From Mycobacterium sp. PO1 (GTDB lineage: Bacteria > Actinomycetota > Actinomycetes > Mycobacteriales > Mycobacteriaceae): DNA of 42,956 nucleotides. The notes under the pieces are model-generated. The model worked only from the letters and a program-made list of their open reading frames with translations, searched no databases and was not told the DNA's origin. Both the position numbers and the translations under genes were made by a program. Each line of letters opens with the position of its first letter. The first letter of the stretch is position 1. This document shows positions 1-8,437 of the stretch, piece by piece. The stretch covers positions 1 through 42,956 of the forward strand of contig NZ_BLTG01000089.1 of the NCBI RefSeq assembly GCF_017312405.1, given 5' to 3'.

Positions 1-1219
1 GGGCAGGAGTTGTTGGGGGGCCCAGAGGAACCGGGGGAGGAGCAGCCGTAGACCCGCCCACGGGAGCGGCGCCGACCGGAGCCGCGCCGCTCGGCGCGGC
101 GCCGGAGGCAGCGCCACTTGCATTTGAAGACGAGGGACTTGCGGGTGTCACCGCAGACGCTGAAGAATTCGTTGGCGCTGTTGATGGAGAGGGTGAATTC
201 GCGGGGGCCGCAGTGGAAAGCGGTGTGGACGGACTTTGCGTGGCCAACGTGGACGCCCTATTAGTAGACGAAGAAGAAGCTCCCTTCGACGCTTCGGTTG
301 CCGTTGGACTCGATTGGACAGGCCCGACCGCAGTGGGGGAAGCCGGAGAGTTAGGACCTCCGACTGCCGGGCTGTTGGGAGATTGGGGTGCACTATTAGA
401 AGTCCCGCTCGTTGCGCCTAGCTGCGCAGGCGTGGTTGTCGGAGCCGTCCCTCCGGACGCGGTGGTAGGCGCTGCAGAAGCCGTTGCGCCGGAAGCAGGA
501 ACATCACCCACCGTTGGGGGAACGGGTGAGGGATTAGAACTTTCGGCAGGTAGGGCAGTTGCAGTGCTAGGGGTCGGCGGCGGCTGCCGGACGAAACCAT
601 CGAGACGATTAGACGCTGAGGCAGGGGAGACGGGCTTGAACGTTGGGTTCGGCATCGTCTGCGGAGCGCCCCCGGTTCCAGGCGGATTCTGAGCCGGAAT
701 AGCCGGAGGTATCGAGCTCGTTGGGGGGTTCCATTGTCCAAACTGCGGTACCTGTCCACGCGCGCCGGAGACGATCTGCCGGTGGCTATCTCTTCGCCTA
801 CCGACTTCGTTCATAATTTCTTCTTGTTGGTTGACTGACGAATCCCCTCGAATTCGGTTGAACTCGACTTCAGCAGCTCCAAGGCTCGCGTTAATTGACA
901 ATTTGGTGTTTTCGACGATCATCGCAACCCAGTTGTAGTACGCAAATCCTTTAGCCAAATGTTCGTCAAGATTCTTCATCGCGCTTAAGCGAGATACAAT
1001 CGATACGCCGCCTGCATCTGCGGCGCCGCCCGACCATATCCCGCCCTCAAACACACGCGCATACTGGCCATTCCACGCATTAGTAACCGACGCAATTTCA
1101 TTACGTAGCAGCTGGAGCTGTTGCGCGCGCGCAAACAGTGTGGACTCGTCGGTGTCTGGCCAGCCGCCTCCAGCAGTCATCGCATCGACGAACTCGACCT
1201 CTAGTTTCTGGATTCCCAC
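1..1219 (-). CDS. espK: EspK-like ESX-1 secretion-associated protein (N-terminal part, cut by window edge)
   Basis: This frame is open from a GTG at 1219 to the left edge, about 406 codons with no stop. Residues 1-160 are mostly helical. They contain a VFEGG-x-WSGGAA segment around residues 56-67 with a WxG motif (W62, G64), which matches my memory of M. tuberculosis EspK (VFEGGLWSGGAA), and a GGGW segment near residue 20 that also aligns. From about residue 160 the chain becomes a long Pro/Ala/Ser/Thr/Gly-rich linker, again as in EspK. The EspK C-terminal domain would lie outside the window. EspK is known to associate with EspB and the ESX-1 machinery. The start is supported by GGAG 8 nt upstream, inside the end of the preceding gene. 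GC is low for this genome (about 46% at 781-960 by hand count), with many A/T-ending codons, suggesting replacement or transfer. A secreted WXG-type polymorphic toxin is a less likely alternative. Confidence 0.8.
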   Translation of the reverse strand, partial: MGIQKLEVEFVDAMTAGGGWPDTDESTLFARAQQLQLLRNEIASVTNAWNGQYARVFEGGIWSGGAADAGGVSIVSRLSAMKNLDEHLAKGFAYYNWVAMIVENTKLSINASLGAAEVEFNRIRGDSSVNQQEEIMNEVGRRRDSHRQIVSGARGQVPQFGQWNPPTSSIPPAIPAQNPPGTGGAPQTMPNPTFKPVSPASASNRLDGFVRQPPPTPSTATALPAESSNPSPVPPTVGDVPASGATASAAPTTASGGTAPTTTPAQLGATSGTSNSAPQSPNSPAVGGPNSPASPTAVGPVQSSPTATEASKGASSSSTNRASTLATQSPSTPLSTAAPANSPSPSTAPTNSSASAVTPASPSSSNASGAASGAAPSGAAPVGAAPVGGSTAAPPPVPLGPPTTPA

Positions 1220-1222
1220 CCT

Positions 1223-2335
1223 TCAGACTCCGGTTGCTTGGCAAGCTTCGTCAATAGCGACCATTAGTTCAGTTGCCGCGCTGTCTAAGTAATTGTCCGC
1301 CGGCATATACGTCGGGATGGCTTGCACGTAAGCTCGGCGGTAGGTCGCCGCGAGCGCGGCAAAATCAATCCAGATAGAATTTTTGGTTGGTAGCGCAATC
1401 TGTTGCATGGTGCTGGCGTTCTCGCTCATAACCGTCACCATGTTGGCGAACAACGTTTGCTGCTCGGGGGACCACTGACTCGAAGGGAGGGCGGGATCCG
1501 ACTTCTGCATCCATTCCGAAGTCGCGAGGCGGTAATCAGAAACCATATTTTGCCACTGCCCACAGGCTGAGGCATCCTCCTCACCTAGGAAGCGCGCGGG
1601 ATTTGAAGCAAGTTCAGGCAGAGCCACTTCTTGAGGTGGCATGCCAGGTGGCAGTAGTTGACTCCGAGCTAATGCCGAGCCGTAAGCGATTGCCCCACAA
1701 ATCCAGTTCACGGAATTCGATAAACCGCTTGCAGCGGTCGCAAGATGATCGTCGTTGGGGCCGTACTCACCGATCGCGGCCGCGTATGCCCGCCAGTAGG
1801 AAATTGTCTGAGAATATAATTCCCTCATTACACGGTGCGGCGTCCGGGCTACTAAGGCCTCGGCTTGATCAGCCGCTGCAGCCATGTCGGTCGCGGCTTT
1901 CTCGAAAATTACTCGCTGCGAAGACGTCCAGTCAGAGGCTGGTACGGATCGGTCAATTTGTCGCCAACCCTTATCCTGTTCTTCCGACAGTTTCTGCACG
2001 ATCGGCCCCCAGGCTGCACACGTCGGGTCCTCAGTGATGATCCCGACTGGCCCCCGATCAGCAGCACTGGCGATGTCCGACGTGTCTGCTGAAGTGCTCG
2101 GCGGCGCCGACGCGGTGGGCTCACCAGAACCAGAACCGTCCCTTGTCACCAGCAACGTCGCGACGACGGTCAGACCGATGACGACCACCAGCGCGATCCC
2201 GCCGAGAATCCACTTCGCCCGGTTTCCGCGGCCATTCGGCGGCGGTTCCCACGGAGGCTGCGGGCCCCATGCGGGAGGCTGCTGACCAGGCCCGGGCGGC
2301 GGTGGCGGCCATGGACCCGAAGGCGGCATCGTCAC
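1223..2335 (-). CDS. Membrane-anchored protein with two tandem Cys-paired domains, inserted between espL and espK
   Basis: This 370-aa protein has a Pro-rich cytoplasmic N-terminus (residues 1-35), one membrane segment (about 42-63), a Ser/Thr-rich stalk and a predicted outer part made of two copies of one domain. The copies align without a gap at a 152-residue offset: C106/C258, W109/W261, W136/W288, Y184/Y336, Y191/Y343, D195/D347, L198/L350 and C213/C365. Each copy therefore holds a Cys pair exactly 107 residues apart, probably a disulfide outside the cytoplasm. I do not recognise the family. The gene ends 3 nt before espK, so the two are probably co-transcribed. GTG at 2335 is preferred because GGGAGG lies about 8 nt upstream. 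GC falls from high in the N-terminal third to lower in the duplicated part. A role beside ESX-1 is inferred from position only. Confidence 0.8.
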   Translation of the reverse strand: MTMPPSGPWPPPPPGPGQQPPAWGPQPPWEPPPNGRGNRAKWILGGIALVVVIGLTVVATLLVTRDGSGSGEPTASAPPSTSADTSDIASAADRGPVGIITEDPTCAAWGPIVQKLSEEQDKGWRQIDRSVPASDWTSSQRVIFEKAATDMAAAADQAEALVARTPHRVMRELYSQTISYWRAYAAAIGEYGPNDDHLATAASGLSNSVNWICGAIAYGSALARSQLLPPGMPPQEVALPELASNPARFLGEEDASACGQWQNMVSDYRLATSEWMQKSDPALPSSQWSPEQQTLFANMVTVMSENASTMQQIALPTKNSIWIDFAALAATYRRAYVQAIPTYMPADNYLDSAATELMVAIDEACQATGV

Positions 2336-2468
2336 CCGAACTGCCTCCCGTCACGCCTGACCATCCCATTCCTCCCAGATCCACCGCACGGAGCACGCGC
2401 GGCATGGCTCAAACCAGCTTACGAGAGGCTCGAGACCACCTGAGACACCGATTTGGCGCGAGAGGCCC

Positions 2469-2807
2469 CTACGACCCGCCCGGCATTTCCGCCGTGATCT
2501 CGGCGACTACCGCGTCGATGCGCTCCCGATCGGCATCGATCGAGGCAGACGCAGCCTCGTTGGCCTTCTGCAGGGCTTCGTTCACCCGCTGCTCGACGAC
2601 TTCGGCCCCGAGGCGCAGCAGTCCATCCTGGATGTACACATCGGTGAGCAGATGGTGCCCGTTCAGCGTCACCTCGACGGTCTCGGTCTCATCCGAGGCG
2701 GTGAAAGTCTCGTTGGCCATCTTGTCCAGCTGCTCGTCCATCAACGACTGCAGCCGCTTCGCCTGCCGCAACACAGCCGCCACCTCGGGGTGCATGTCGT
2801 CGGTCAT
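2469..2807 (-). CDS. espL: EspL, YbaB/EbfC-like ESX-1 accessory protein
   Basis: The 112-aa product matches my memory of M. tuberculosis EspL (115 aa) along its length, especially DETETVEVTLNGH, the IQDGLL segment and AQ/EQRVNEAL. The fold is that of the YbaB/EbfC family: a helix, a short beta-sheet and a long C-terminal helix. EspL is a cytoplasmic ESX-1 factor needed for normal levels and secretion of EspB and related substrates in species where it has been studied. Its ATG overlaps the espB stop in an ATGA arrangement (2804-2807), so translation is coupled to espB. In M. tuberculosis espK follows directly; here a 133-bp gap and the 370-aa membrane-protein gene intervene. Confidence 0.92.
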   Translation of the reverse strand: MTDDMHPEVAAVLRQAKRLQSLMDEQLDKMANETFTASDETETVEVTLNGHHLLTDVYIQDGLLRLGAEVVEQRVNEALQKANEAASASIDADRERIDAVVAEITAEMPGGS

Positions 2808-4399
2808 TGCGACTCCCTCTTCGACTCATCCGGTCCGCGGCGTCGCGGCCGATGCCCGATCACCGGCTCGGTGTGCGGCCGCTCCTCGGTGTAGATCTCT
2901 TCATCCTCCGACAATTGAGGGTTGCGCTTTTTGTCACCGCTCTCGCCGCCGCGCGCCCCGCCCATCATCGGAGCCATACCCCCCATGCCGCCGCCGGCCG
3001 TCCCACCGCCTGACGATCCGCCGGGCGCTGTTGTCGAGGAACCCGCCGCAGTGACCGGCGTCGGGGCGACTGTCTCGGCACCCACCGCCGGCTGCAGCGG
3101 AGACGACGGCATCCCACCGCCGCCTGCTCCGCCACCAGAGCCGCCACCGCCAGCCGCGGCAGGCCGCAGGCTCGGATCGGTGGGCAGCTTCGGATCTCCC
3201 TTGCCCAGCCCCGGCATTCCTGAGGGCGCTCCGCTCGACGCGCCCCCGCTGGGAGCCCCACCGGGCGAGCCGCCCTGCCCACCGCCTGGCGACCCTCCTC
3301 CTTGGGGGGCGCCCTGCGACGCGGCCTGACCGGCCTGCTCGGCCGCGGACATCGGCGACACCGGGGCTTCCTGCGGCATCCCCTCGGGTGGCGCCTGCCC
3401 GGCGCCGCCGGGCTGCCCACCACCGGCGCCGGCACCCGCCTGGCGCGCATCAGCGGCATCCGGGGCGGGCCGTCTGGCACGTCGGTGATCCTCCGCGGTC
3501 ACCGGGGTTCCGGACACCACCGGGCTCGGCGGGTCATCCGGCTCGACCTGACGGGTCTGAGCACCGGCCGCATACGAGGTCCGGATCTCCTCGGACGACG
3601 CTTGAAGCTCGGCCATGCGCTCGAGGTTCGCCATCATTTGCGGGGTCAGCGGCTTGCCCATGGTCTGCTCTTCGAGCCGCTTGTACTCCTCGGCGATCGG
3701 CTGGTGCGCGGCGCGGGCCTTGTCGTGCTCAGAGGCGATCCGGTCGGCCTCGTCGGCCAGGTCCTTCCACGATTCGGCGAGGCTGACCAACCAGTCCCGG
3801 TAGGCGTTGAACTTCCCGTAGGCCGCGTCGGCGGCCTCCCCCTCCCAGTCAAGGCTGTTCACCTCGAACGCCTCTGCCGACGTCGCCAGCGACTGCCCGT
3901 TGGCCCGCCACATTGCTGCCGCCGCACGCAACGACTCGCCGTCGTCGCCGGCGTCCAGTGCGACCTCGGCCGCGCTGACGTCCATGAACCCCTGATCAGA
4001 GGCCAGCTGCCCCTTGGGGATCGGCATCGCCTCAGGCGACGGCAGTGCCGGGATGTCCACGGGCTTCGGGTAGACCGTCGCACCGGGACCGGCCGGAGCG
4101 GGGCCGCCGATCGTACTGTCGATGTCCTCACCGGACATCTCATCGATCTGGGCGTAGGCGTCGCCGACATTGCGCAACGTCTGCGCCAACCGCTCACCTT
4201 CCCTCTGGCCGTACGCCTGCCGGGCCCACAGGCCGTCGGCGTTGACTTGCAGGTTCGTCACGGCAACGCTGGCGATGACAAGTGCATCAGCCGATATCAG
4301 CGGCGGCTGCGCGGCCTGGCTCGGCCACGACAGCGCGTCAATCTGGGCGGCCTTGCCGTGCAGATCGTGCGGATCGACCTGCAGTTCCTCACCACTCAT
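2804..4399 (-). CDS. espB: EspB, secreted ESX-1 substrate
   Basis: The 531-aa protein shows the EspB plan: an N-terminal PE/PPE-like helical region with a YxxxD export motif (Y82-D86, YAQID) and a WxG motif (W185-G187, DWEG), then a long Gly/Pro/Ser-rich low-complexity region (about 320-490), and a conserved acidic tail reading YTEERPHTEPVIGHR, which matches the M. tuberculosis EspB C-terminus. EspB is exported by ESX-1, processed near its C-terminus by MycP1 and forms ring oligomers. At 531 aa it is longer than the 460-aa M. tuberculosis protein, mainly in the Gly-rich part. It lies 25 nt after eccE1 and overlaps espL by 4 nt. ATG at 4399 follows a GGGGGA stretch. Confidence 0.93.
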   Translation of the reverse strand: MSGEELQVDPHDLHGKAAQIDALSWPSQAAQPPLISADALVIASVAVTNLQVNADGLWARQAYGQREGERLAQTLRNVGDAYAQIDEMSGEDIDSTIGGPAPAGPGATVYPKPVDIPALPSPEAMPIPKGQLASDQGFMDVSAAEVALDAGDDGESLRAAAAMWRANGQSLATSAEAFEVNSLDWEGEAADAAYGKFNAYRDWLVSLAESWKDLADEADRIASEHDKARAAHQPIAEEYKRLEEQTMGKPLTPQMMANLERMAELQASSEEIRTSYAAGAQTRQVEPDDPPSPVVSGTPVTAEDHRRARRPAPDAADARQAGAGAGGGQPGGAGQAPPEGMPQEAPVSPMSAAEQAGQAASQGAPQGGGSPGGGQGGSPGGAPSGGASSGAPSGMPGLGKGDPKLPTDPSLRPAAAGGGGSGGGAGGGGMPSSPLQPAVGAETVAPTPVTAAGSSTTAPGGSSGGGTAGGGMGGMAPMMGGARGGESGDKKRNPQLSEDEEIYTEERPHTEPVIGHRPRRRGPDESKRESQ

Positions 4400-4424
4400 G
4401 TGCGTCCCCCGACCTCACGAGTCC

Positions 4425-5822
4425 TCAGCTCTCCAAGACCATTTGGTAGCGGCTCTCCTCACGCGGATTGATCAGCCGGATCGGCAGCTGTTTGTGCCGC
4501 GGTGTGGCGATGTAGTTCTGCCGCAACATCACCTGCCCCACCCCGGCATGCGCCCCGAGATAGGTGGTGGAGTGCGGCCAGACCACCTTGGGCACCTGGC
4601 CGACCCGTGCGTTGATGTAGCCGGCGAACTCGCGGAACTGCGGTGCCAGCGTGACGACCGCACCGGCCGCCGCGCTGCGCACGACGAACTGCGTGAACAA
4701 CCGCGCATCACCGAGGTTGATGCTGACGTCGACGTCGTCGAACGGCATGTACACCGGGTAGCGGTCGGCGGTCTCTCCGACGAGCACGCCGGCCGAGCCC
4801 ACCGGCAACTCGTAGTGCCGATCGGTCACGGGGCTCCCGCCGAGCAGCGCCGCGCGTTGTCCGCCGTAAAGGCACGAAAACCCGCGCGGGGTCGACGGAT
4901 TGGACAGCGTCGTCAACAGGACCGTCGCGGTGGGTGCTGCACCGGGAGCGACGCGCACTCGCGTCAACGTGTGGTCGGCGCGCGCTGACCACCACACATC
5001 GGGACCGCCCGGCGCGACATAGGCTGCGGTGAACGTGCTGCGCCCCTTGATCATCGACCATGTCTCGCGTTCGAAACTGATCTCGGTGGCCCGGTCGTAG
5101 TCGTCGAAGCTCCGCGCTGGCCGCGCGTCGACGCCGTGGCTGGCCAGATGGTCGGCGATGCGTGTCGTCGACGCGACCAGGTACTGCGCCAACCCCGACA
5201 ACCCGGCGTCGCGGCGCAACGCCGACCTGCGAGTCCGCTCCGGATCGGCACGCAGCACGATCCAGGTGCGACGGTTGGCCGGAGCCGGGTAGGGGCCCAC
5301 GACCTGCTCGTAGAGCGCCACCAACGCTGCGGGCGCGGTCTTCCCGACGCGATAGCCGGACGACACCACGTCGGCTTCCAGGTCCGGGCAGTAGGCGCTG
5401 AGCAACTCCTCGACGAACCGGGTGTGCACGACGTCGTCGGTGAACGCCTCGCCGTTGACGATCACCGTGGGGGTGAAGGGCCGCGGAATCAGCTCGATGG
5501 CCGACACCAGGTGATCACCCTGCCAGCGCAACGCCACGTGATCGCCGGGGACGACCGTCGCCCCGACGGCGGGCTCCGACGGGGTTGCCGGGGGTTGGCG
5601 GTGCCGGCGCCGCCACGCGAACAGTGCCGCCACCCAGCCGGTGAGTCGACGTCCGCGGACCGTGACCACCGCCGCCAGTCCGATGATGACCGCCAGCGTG
5701 ATGCCCAGCCACAGCATGTCCATCTCGGCGAACACCAGCACACACGCCGGGATCAGCACGGCCGCCCACAGCGCGTGGCCAGTGGTGAAGCGCAACCCGA
5801 ACAGAGCCAGGAACCGGTTCAT
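4425..5822 (-). CDS. eccE1: EccE1, ESX-1 membrane complex subunit
   Basis: The 465-aa protein begins with MNRFLALFGLRF, followed by two membrane segments (about 17-33 and 37-55) and a basic loop, then a large soluble domain. This layout, the length (M. tuberculosis EccE1 is about 462 aa) and the place directly after mycP1 and before espB identify it as EccE1. EccE sits at the edge of the ESX core complex with EccB, EccC and EccD in the inner membrane. Its ATG overlaps the mycP1 stop (ATGA at 5819-5822). The same frame stays open far upstream, antisense-free but inside mycP1, and that extension is a GC artefact; I chose the ATG that gives the family N-terminus. Confidence 0.93.
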   Translation of the reverse strand: MNRFLALFGLRFTTGHALWAAVLIPACVLVFAEMDMLWLGITLAVIIGLAAVVTVRGRRLTGWVAALFAWRRRHRQPPATPSEPAVGATVVPGDHVALRWQGDHLVSAIELIPRPFTPTVIVNGEAFTDDVVHTRFVEELLSAYCPDLEADVVSSGYRVGKTAPAALVALYEQVVGPYPAPANRRTWIVLRADPERTRRSALRRDAGLSGLAQYLVASTTRIADHLASHGVDARPARSFDDYDRATEISFERETWSMIKGRSTFTAAYVAPGGPDVWWSARADHTLTRVRVAPGAAPTATVLLTTLSNPSTPRGFSCLYGGQRAALLGGSPVTDRHYELPVGSAGVLVGETADRYPVYMPFDDVDVSINLGDARLFTQFVVRSAAAGAVVTLAPQFREFAGYINARVGQVPKVVWPHSTTYLGAHAGVGQVMLRQNYIATPRHKQLPIRLINPREESRYQMVLES

Positions 5823-7165
5823 CGGCGCCTCAACGCCCGTCGTGCCAACGCCCCGACCCCCAGCGCCAGAGCCACCCCACCACCCACGACGACCACCCAG
5901 GTGATGGGAGCGCGGTCCGGCGGTGGCACATAGGCCGGCGGCGGAACTTCGTTGACCTGGTATGGAATCCGCTCCGGCCCAGCCGGGACATCCCAGGTGA
6001 GCGCCGCCACCGGATCGATCACGCCGGCGCCCACCACGTTGTTCACCCCGCCTCCGGGATGACGCGCGGTGGCGGTGATGCGGTTGATGATCTGCGCCGG
6101 GGTGTAGTCGGGGAACCGCTGCCGCAGCAACGCTGCCAGCCCCGAGACATAGGCCGCCGAGAAGGAGGTGCCGCTGATCGGGATGGGGCCGTCCTCCCCC
6201 TGCAGCGCGTTCACCGGATTGCCGTCGTAGCCGAGGGCCACCAGGTTCTCGCCCGGCGCGGCGGCCCCCACCCACGGGCCGTGCATCGAGAATCCGCTGG
6301 GCTGGCCGTTGGGGGCGATCGCCCCGACGCTCAACACGAGCGGTGAATACCAGGCCGGCGAGACGATCAACTGCACCTGCTGCCAGCCCCGCGGGTCGGC
6401 GGGGACGGCCGGATCGGGTGGCGGGTTCTGCGTGCAGTCGCCACCGGTGTTGCCCGCCGCGGCGACGACCACCGCCCCCTTGACGTTGACGGCGAAGTTG
6501 ATCGCCGCGCCGACCGCCCGCTCGTCGATGCGCCGGGTCGGCTTGTAACACGCCGCTTCGCTGATGTTGATGACCTGTGCACCCAGGTTGGCAGCGTGGA
6601 CGATGGCGCGGGCCAGGCTGCGCAGAGAGCCCGCCGTCTGGGTGGTGTTGGGATTGTTGGGGTCGGTGCGCGCGCCGACGGGCGAGAAGCTGTCAGAGGT
6701 CTGGCGCAGCGACAGGATGCGCGCGTCCGGCGCGACGCCGACGAAGGCATCGGCCGGGGCCGGGCGTCCCGCGATGACCGATGCCGTCAACGTGCCATGT
6801 GCGTCGCAGTCCGACATGCCGGTTCCGGCTGCGTCGACGAAGTCGCCGCCGGGTTCGGCCGGTACCCGCGGCGAGCCGTTCACCCCGGTATCGATCACCG
6901 CAACGGTGACGCCGGCGCCGGTGGCGAACTTCTGCGCCTCAGCCAGTCTCAGGTAGTCACTGGCCCACGGCTGGTCGGCGAAGTTCGAGTCCGGGAACAC
7001 GGTCGGAGCCGCACAGATGCGGCGTTGCTCCATGGGCTGATCCGGGCCGGTCTCGTCAGGTGGTACCGCCCCGGCATCGATGACGGGCGGCTCGATCGCG
7101 CCCGCGGGTGGAGCCAGCAACAGGACCATCGCCACTGCGGCGACCAGCGCACCTATTCGGCGCAC
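5819..7165 (-). CDS. mycP1: MycP1, mycosin (subtilisin-like serine protease) of ESX-1
   Basis: The 448-aa protein has a Sec signal peptide (residues 1-23, ending PAGA), a subtilase domain with the catalytic triad Asp92 (VIDTG), His123 (DAHGT) and Ser334 (GTSFSA), a Pro-rich spacer (about 400-420) and a C-terminal membrane anchor (about 421-441) followed by an Arg-rich tail. M. tuberculosis MycP1 has its triad at 90/121/332, so spacing agrees. Mycosins are anchored in the inner membrane facing the periplasm, stabilise the ESX complex and cleave EspB. It is first in the visible ESX-1 run and shares a 4-nt overlap with eccE1. The 213 bp upstream hold no gene; a TANNNT element on the minus strand (7291-7296) could be part of its promoter. 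Confidence 0.95.
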   Translation of the reverse strand: MRRIGALVAAVAMVLLLAPPAGAIEPPVIDAGAVPPDETGPDQPMEQRRICAAPTVFPDSNFADQPWASDYLRLAEAQKFATGAGVTVAVIDTGVNGSPRVPAEPGGDFVDAAGTGMSDCDAHGTLTASVIAGRPAPADAFVGVAPDARILSLRQTSDSFSPVGARTDPNNPNTTQTAGSLRSLARAIVHAANLGAQVINISEAACYKPTRRIDERAVGAAINFAVNVKGAVVVAAAGNTGGDCTQNPPPDPAVPADPRGWQQVQLIVSPAWYSPLVLSVGAIAPNGQPSGFSMHGPWVGAAAPGENLVALGYDGNPVNALQGEDGPIPISGTSFSAAYVSGLAALLRQRFPDYTPAQIINRITATARHPGGGVNNVVGAGVIDPVAALTWDVPAGPERIPYQVNEVPPPAYVPPPDRAPITWVVVVGGGVALALGVGALARRALRRR

Positions 7166-7378
7166 GCGGCGTCACCCCCCGATTCACCCGACCGGCGCCC
7201 ATTGCTCTGGTGCGCCACCAGCAAACTCGCCACCCAGCCGCGGGTGGCATTGAAACTGGTGTCGAGGGTACGTGGCGTGGGCACCAGGAAATCTTATGGG
7301 GCCCGCGCGGGGGGTCGTTCCGCTTTCTGTGCCGGGTGCACGGCTACCCCGGCGACCGGCCCGTCGGTGGAGGCGCAG

Positions 7379-7765
7379 TCACATCTCCAACGTCGGCGTC
7401 AGCGCAGCGGCACGGATCTTCGCATCGCGCGTGGCGACGGTGAGATTTCGTCGGAGGGCTTGCGCCACGATCATCCGATCGAACGGGTCGCGGTGATCCC
7501 AGGCAAGTCTCCCGGCGAGGATAGCGTCCTCGGAATCGATAGGGAGATCCGCGACCCGCATGGCCTCCAGCTGTCGATTCCAGGACGCCAACAACGTCGC
7601 GCCGTCGAGCCGGCGACGCGTCTTGATGGAAACTTCCCAGGCCGAGGCGGCACTCACCCAGACCGAGGTCGCCGGATCGGCCAGCTGGTCGAGTGCTGCG
7701 GAACTGAGGGTTGCGGGCTTGCTGATCAGCCACAGCAGAACGTGCGTGTCCAACAGCACATTCAC
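7379..7765 (-). CDS. vapC: VapC-type PIN-domain ribonuclease toxin
   Basis: This 128-aa protein is a PIN-domain nuclease with the expected acidic residues: Asp6 (LLDTHVLLWL), Glu44 (SAWEVSIK), Asp93/Asp96 (HRDPFDRM) and Asp114 (ATRDA). These chelate Mg2+ for RNA cleavage in VapC toxins. I start it at GTG 7765, which overlaps the antitoxin stop codon (GTGA), rather than at an upstream codon inside the antitoxin gene; this gives the usual short N-terminus before the first beta strand. The toxin follows the antitoxin in one operon. The specific RNA target cannot be read from the sequence. Confidence 0.93.
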   Translation of the reverse strand: MNVLLDTHVLLWLISKPATLSSAALDQLADPATSVWVSAASAWEVSIKTRRRLDGATLLASWNRQLEAMRVADLPIDSEDAILAGRLAWDHRDPFDRMIVAQALRRNLTVATRDAKIRAAALTPTLEM

Positions 7766-8007
7766 GTCGTCAAGACGCCTTCCCACGACGCGAGTTCGGA
7801 TTCTGGTAGAGGCTCGTCGAAGTCTGCTGGGACCTTGAGACTCGGCAGTTGGCCGAATCGCCTAGGCGACGGATGAGCCGGAACCAAGTGTGCGACCTCG
7901 CGGCCATGGTTGGTGATGATCACCGTTTTCCCGGTTCGCTCGACTTCGGCCAAGAGCGCGTTCAACCGGTTCTTGGCCTCGGTGCTGGACACCTTCTGGG
8001 AAGCCAT
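7762..8007 (-). CDS. vapB: Phd/YefM-family antitoxin partner of the PIN toxin
   Basis: The 81-aa product has the N-terminal DNA-binding fold of the Phd/YefM family (VSSTEAKNRLNALLAEVERTG, then VIITNHGREVAHLVP), followed by a flexible acidic tail (about 52-81) typical of the toxin-neutralising segment. Its gene precedes and overlaps the toxin gene by 3 nt, the normal antitoxin-first order. No Shine-Dalgarno sequence precedes the ATG at 8007; a TAGTCT -10 element ends 7 nt before it, so a leaderless transcript is likely. Antitoxins of this type usually repress their own operon with the toxin as co-repressor. The symbol follows the toxin partner; the fold is Phd-like. Confidence 0.9.
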   Translation of the reverse strand: MASQKVSSTEAKNRLNALLAEVERTGKTVIITNHGREVAHLVPAHPSPRRFGQLPSLKVPADFDEPLPESELASWEGVLTT

Positions 8008-8014
8008 GGTGACG

Positions 8015-8020
8015 AGACTA
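8015..8020 (-). promoter_or_regulatory. Predicted -10 element of the vapBC operon (leaderless)
   Basis: TAGTCT on the minus strand fits the mycobacterial TANNNT consensus. It is separated from the antitoxin ATG by exactly 7 nt, which puts the transcription start at or within a base of the ATG. There is no ribosome binding site in the gap. No clear -35 hexamer is visible. Confidence 0.5.
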
Positions 8021-8123
8021 ACCCGAAATGGGCCAGTCGCGCTAGCGCAAATAGCGTGAATGTTCAGCTGGCCGTCCGGCCCGTGGCAGAGTCGCCGTGG
8101 GCCACCCCTTGCCGCACTCCCTC

Positions 8124-8381
8124 CTACGCGTCGAGGTCCTTCTCCACCAGGTCGGCGACGGTGTTCATGGCGCCCTCGTCCTCGGATTCCACGGTGACTT
8201 CGGCGCCCTTGCCGGCGCCCAGCGTCATGATCATCAACGCCGAGCCGGCGTCGACGGGCTCACCGCCATCCATCGACAGGGTCACGGGCACTCCGGCGTT
8301 GACGACGGCCTCGGCGATGATCGCGGCGGGGCGGGCGTGCAGGCCGATGGCCGAGCCGACGACGACGTTCTTGCTGGGCAT
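8124..8381 (-). CDS. ptsH: HPr phosphocarrier protein of the PTS
   Basis: The 85-aa protein has the HPr active site with phosphorylatable His15 in GLHARPA and a helix-2 segment SALMIM containing Ser47, at the position equivalent to the regulatory serine. HPr takes phosphate from Enzyme I (ptsI, in this window) and gives it to the EIIA domain of FruA. Actinobacteria generally lack the HPr kinase that modifies the serine, so its regulatory use here is doubtful. ATG 8381 has GGAGA 5 nt upstream. It is last in the fruR-fruK-fruA-ptsH run, 56 bp after fruA. Confidence 0.96.
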   Translation of the reverse strand: MPSKNVVVGSAIGLHARPAAIIAEAVVNAGVPVTLSMDGGEPVDAGSALMIMTLGAGKGAEVTVESEDEGAMNTVADLVEKDLDA

Positions 8382-8437
8382 GGATTCTCCTTTGTGTTGG
8401 TGAAACTCTGTGTGGTGGTGAAACGAGGTCGGGTAGA

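Noticed and set aside
1..1219. A WXG-type polymorphic toxin with a Pro-rich linker
   Set aside because: The VFEGG-x-WSGGAA block, the GGGW segment and the place after espL fit EspK better. The C-terminal domain is outside the window, so this stays open only as an alternative.
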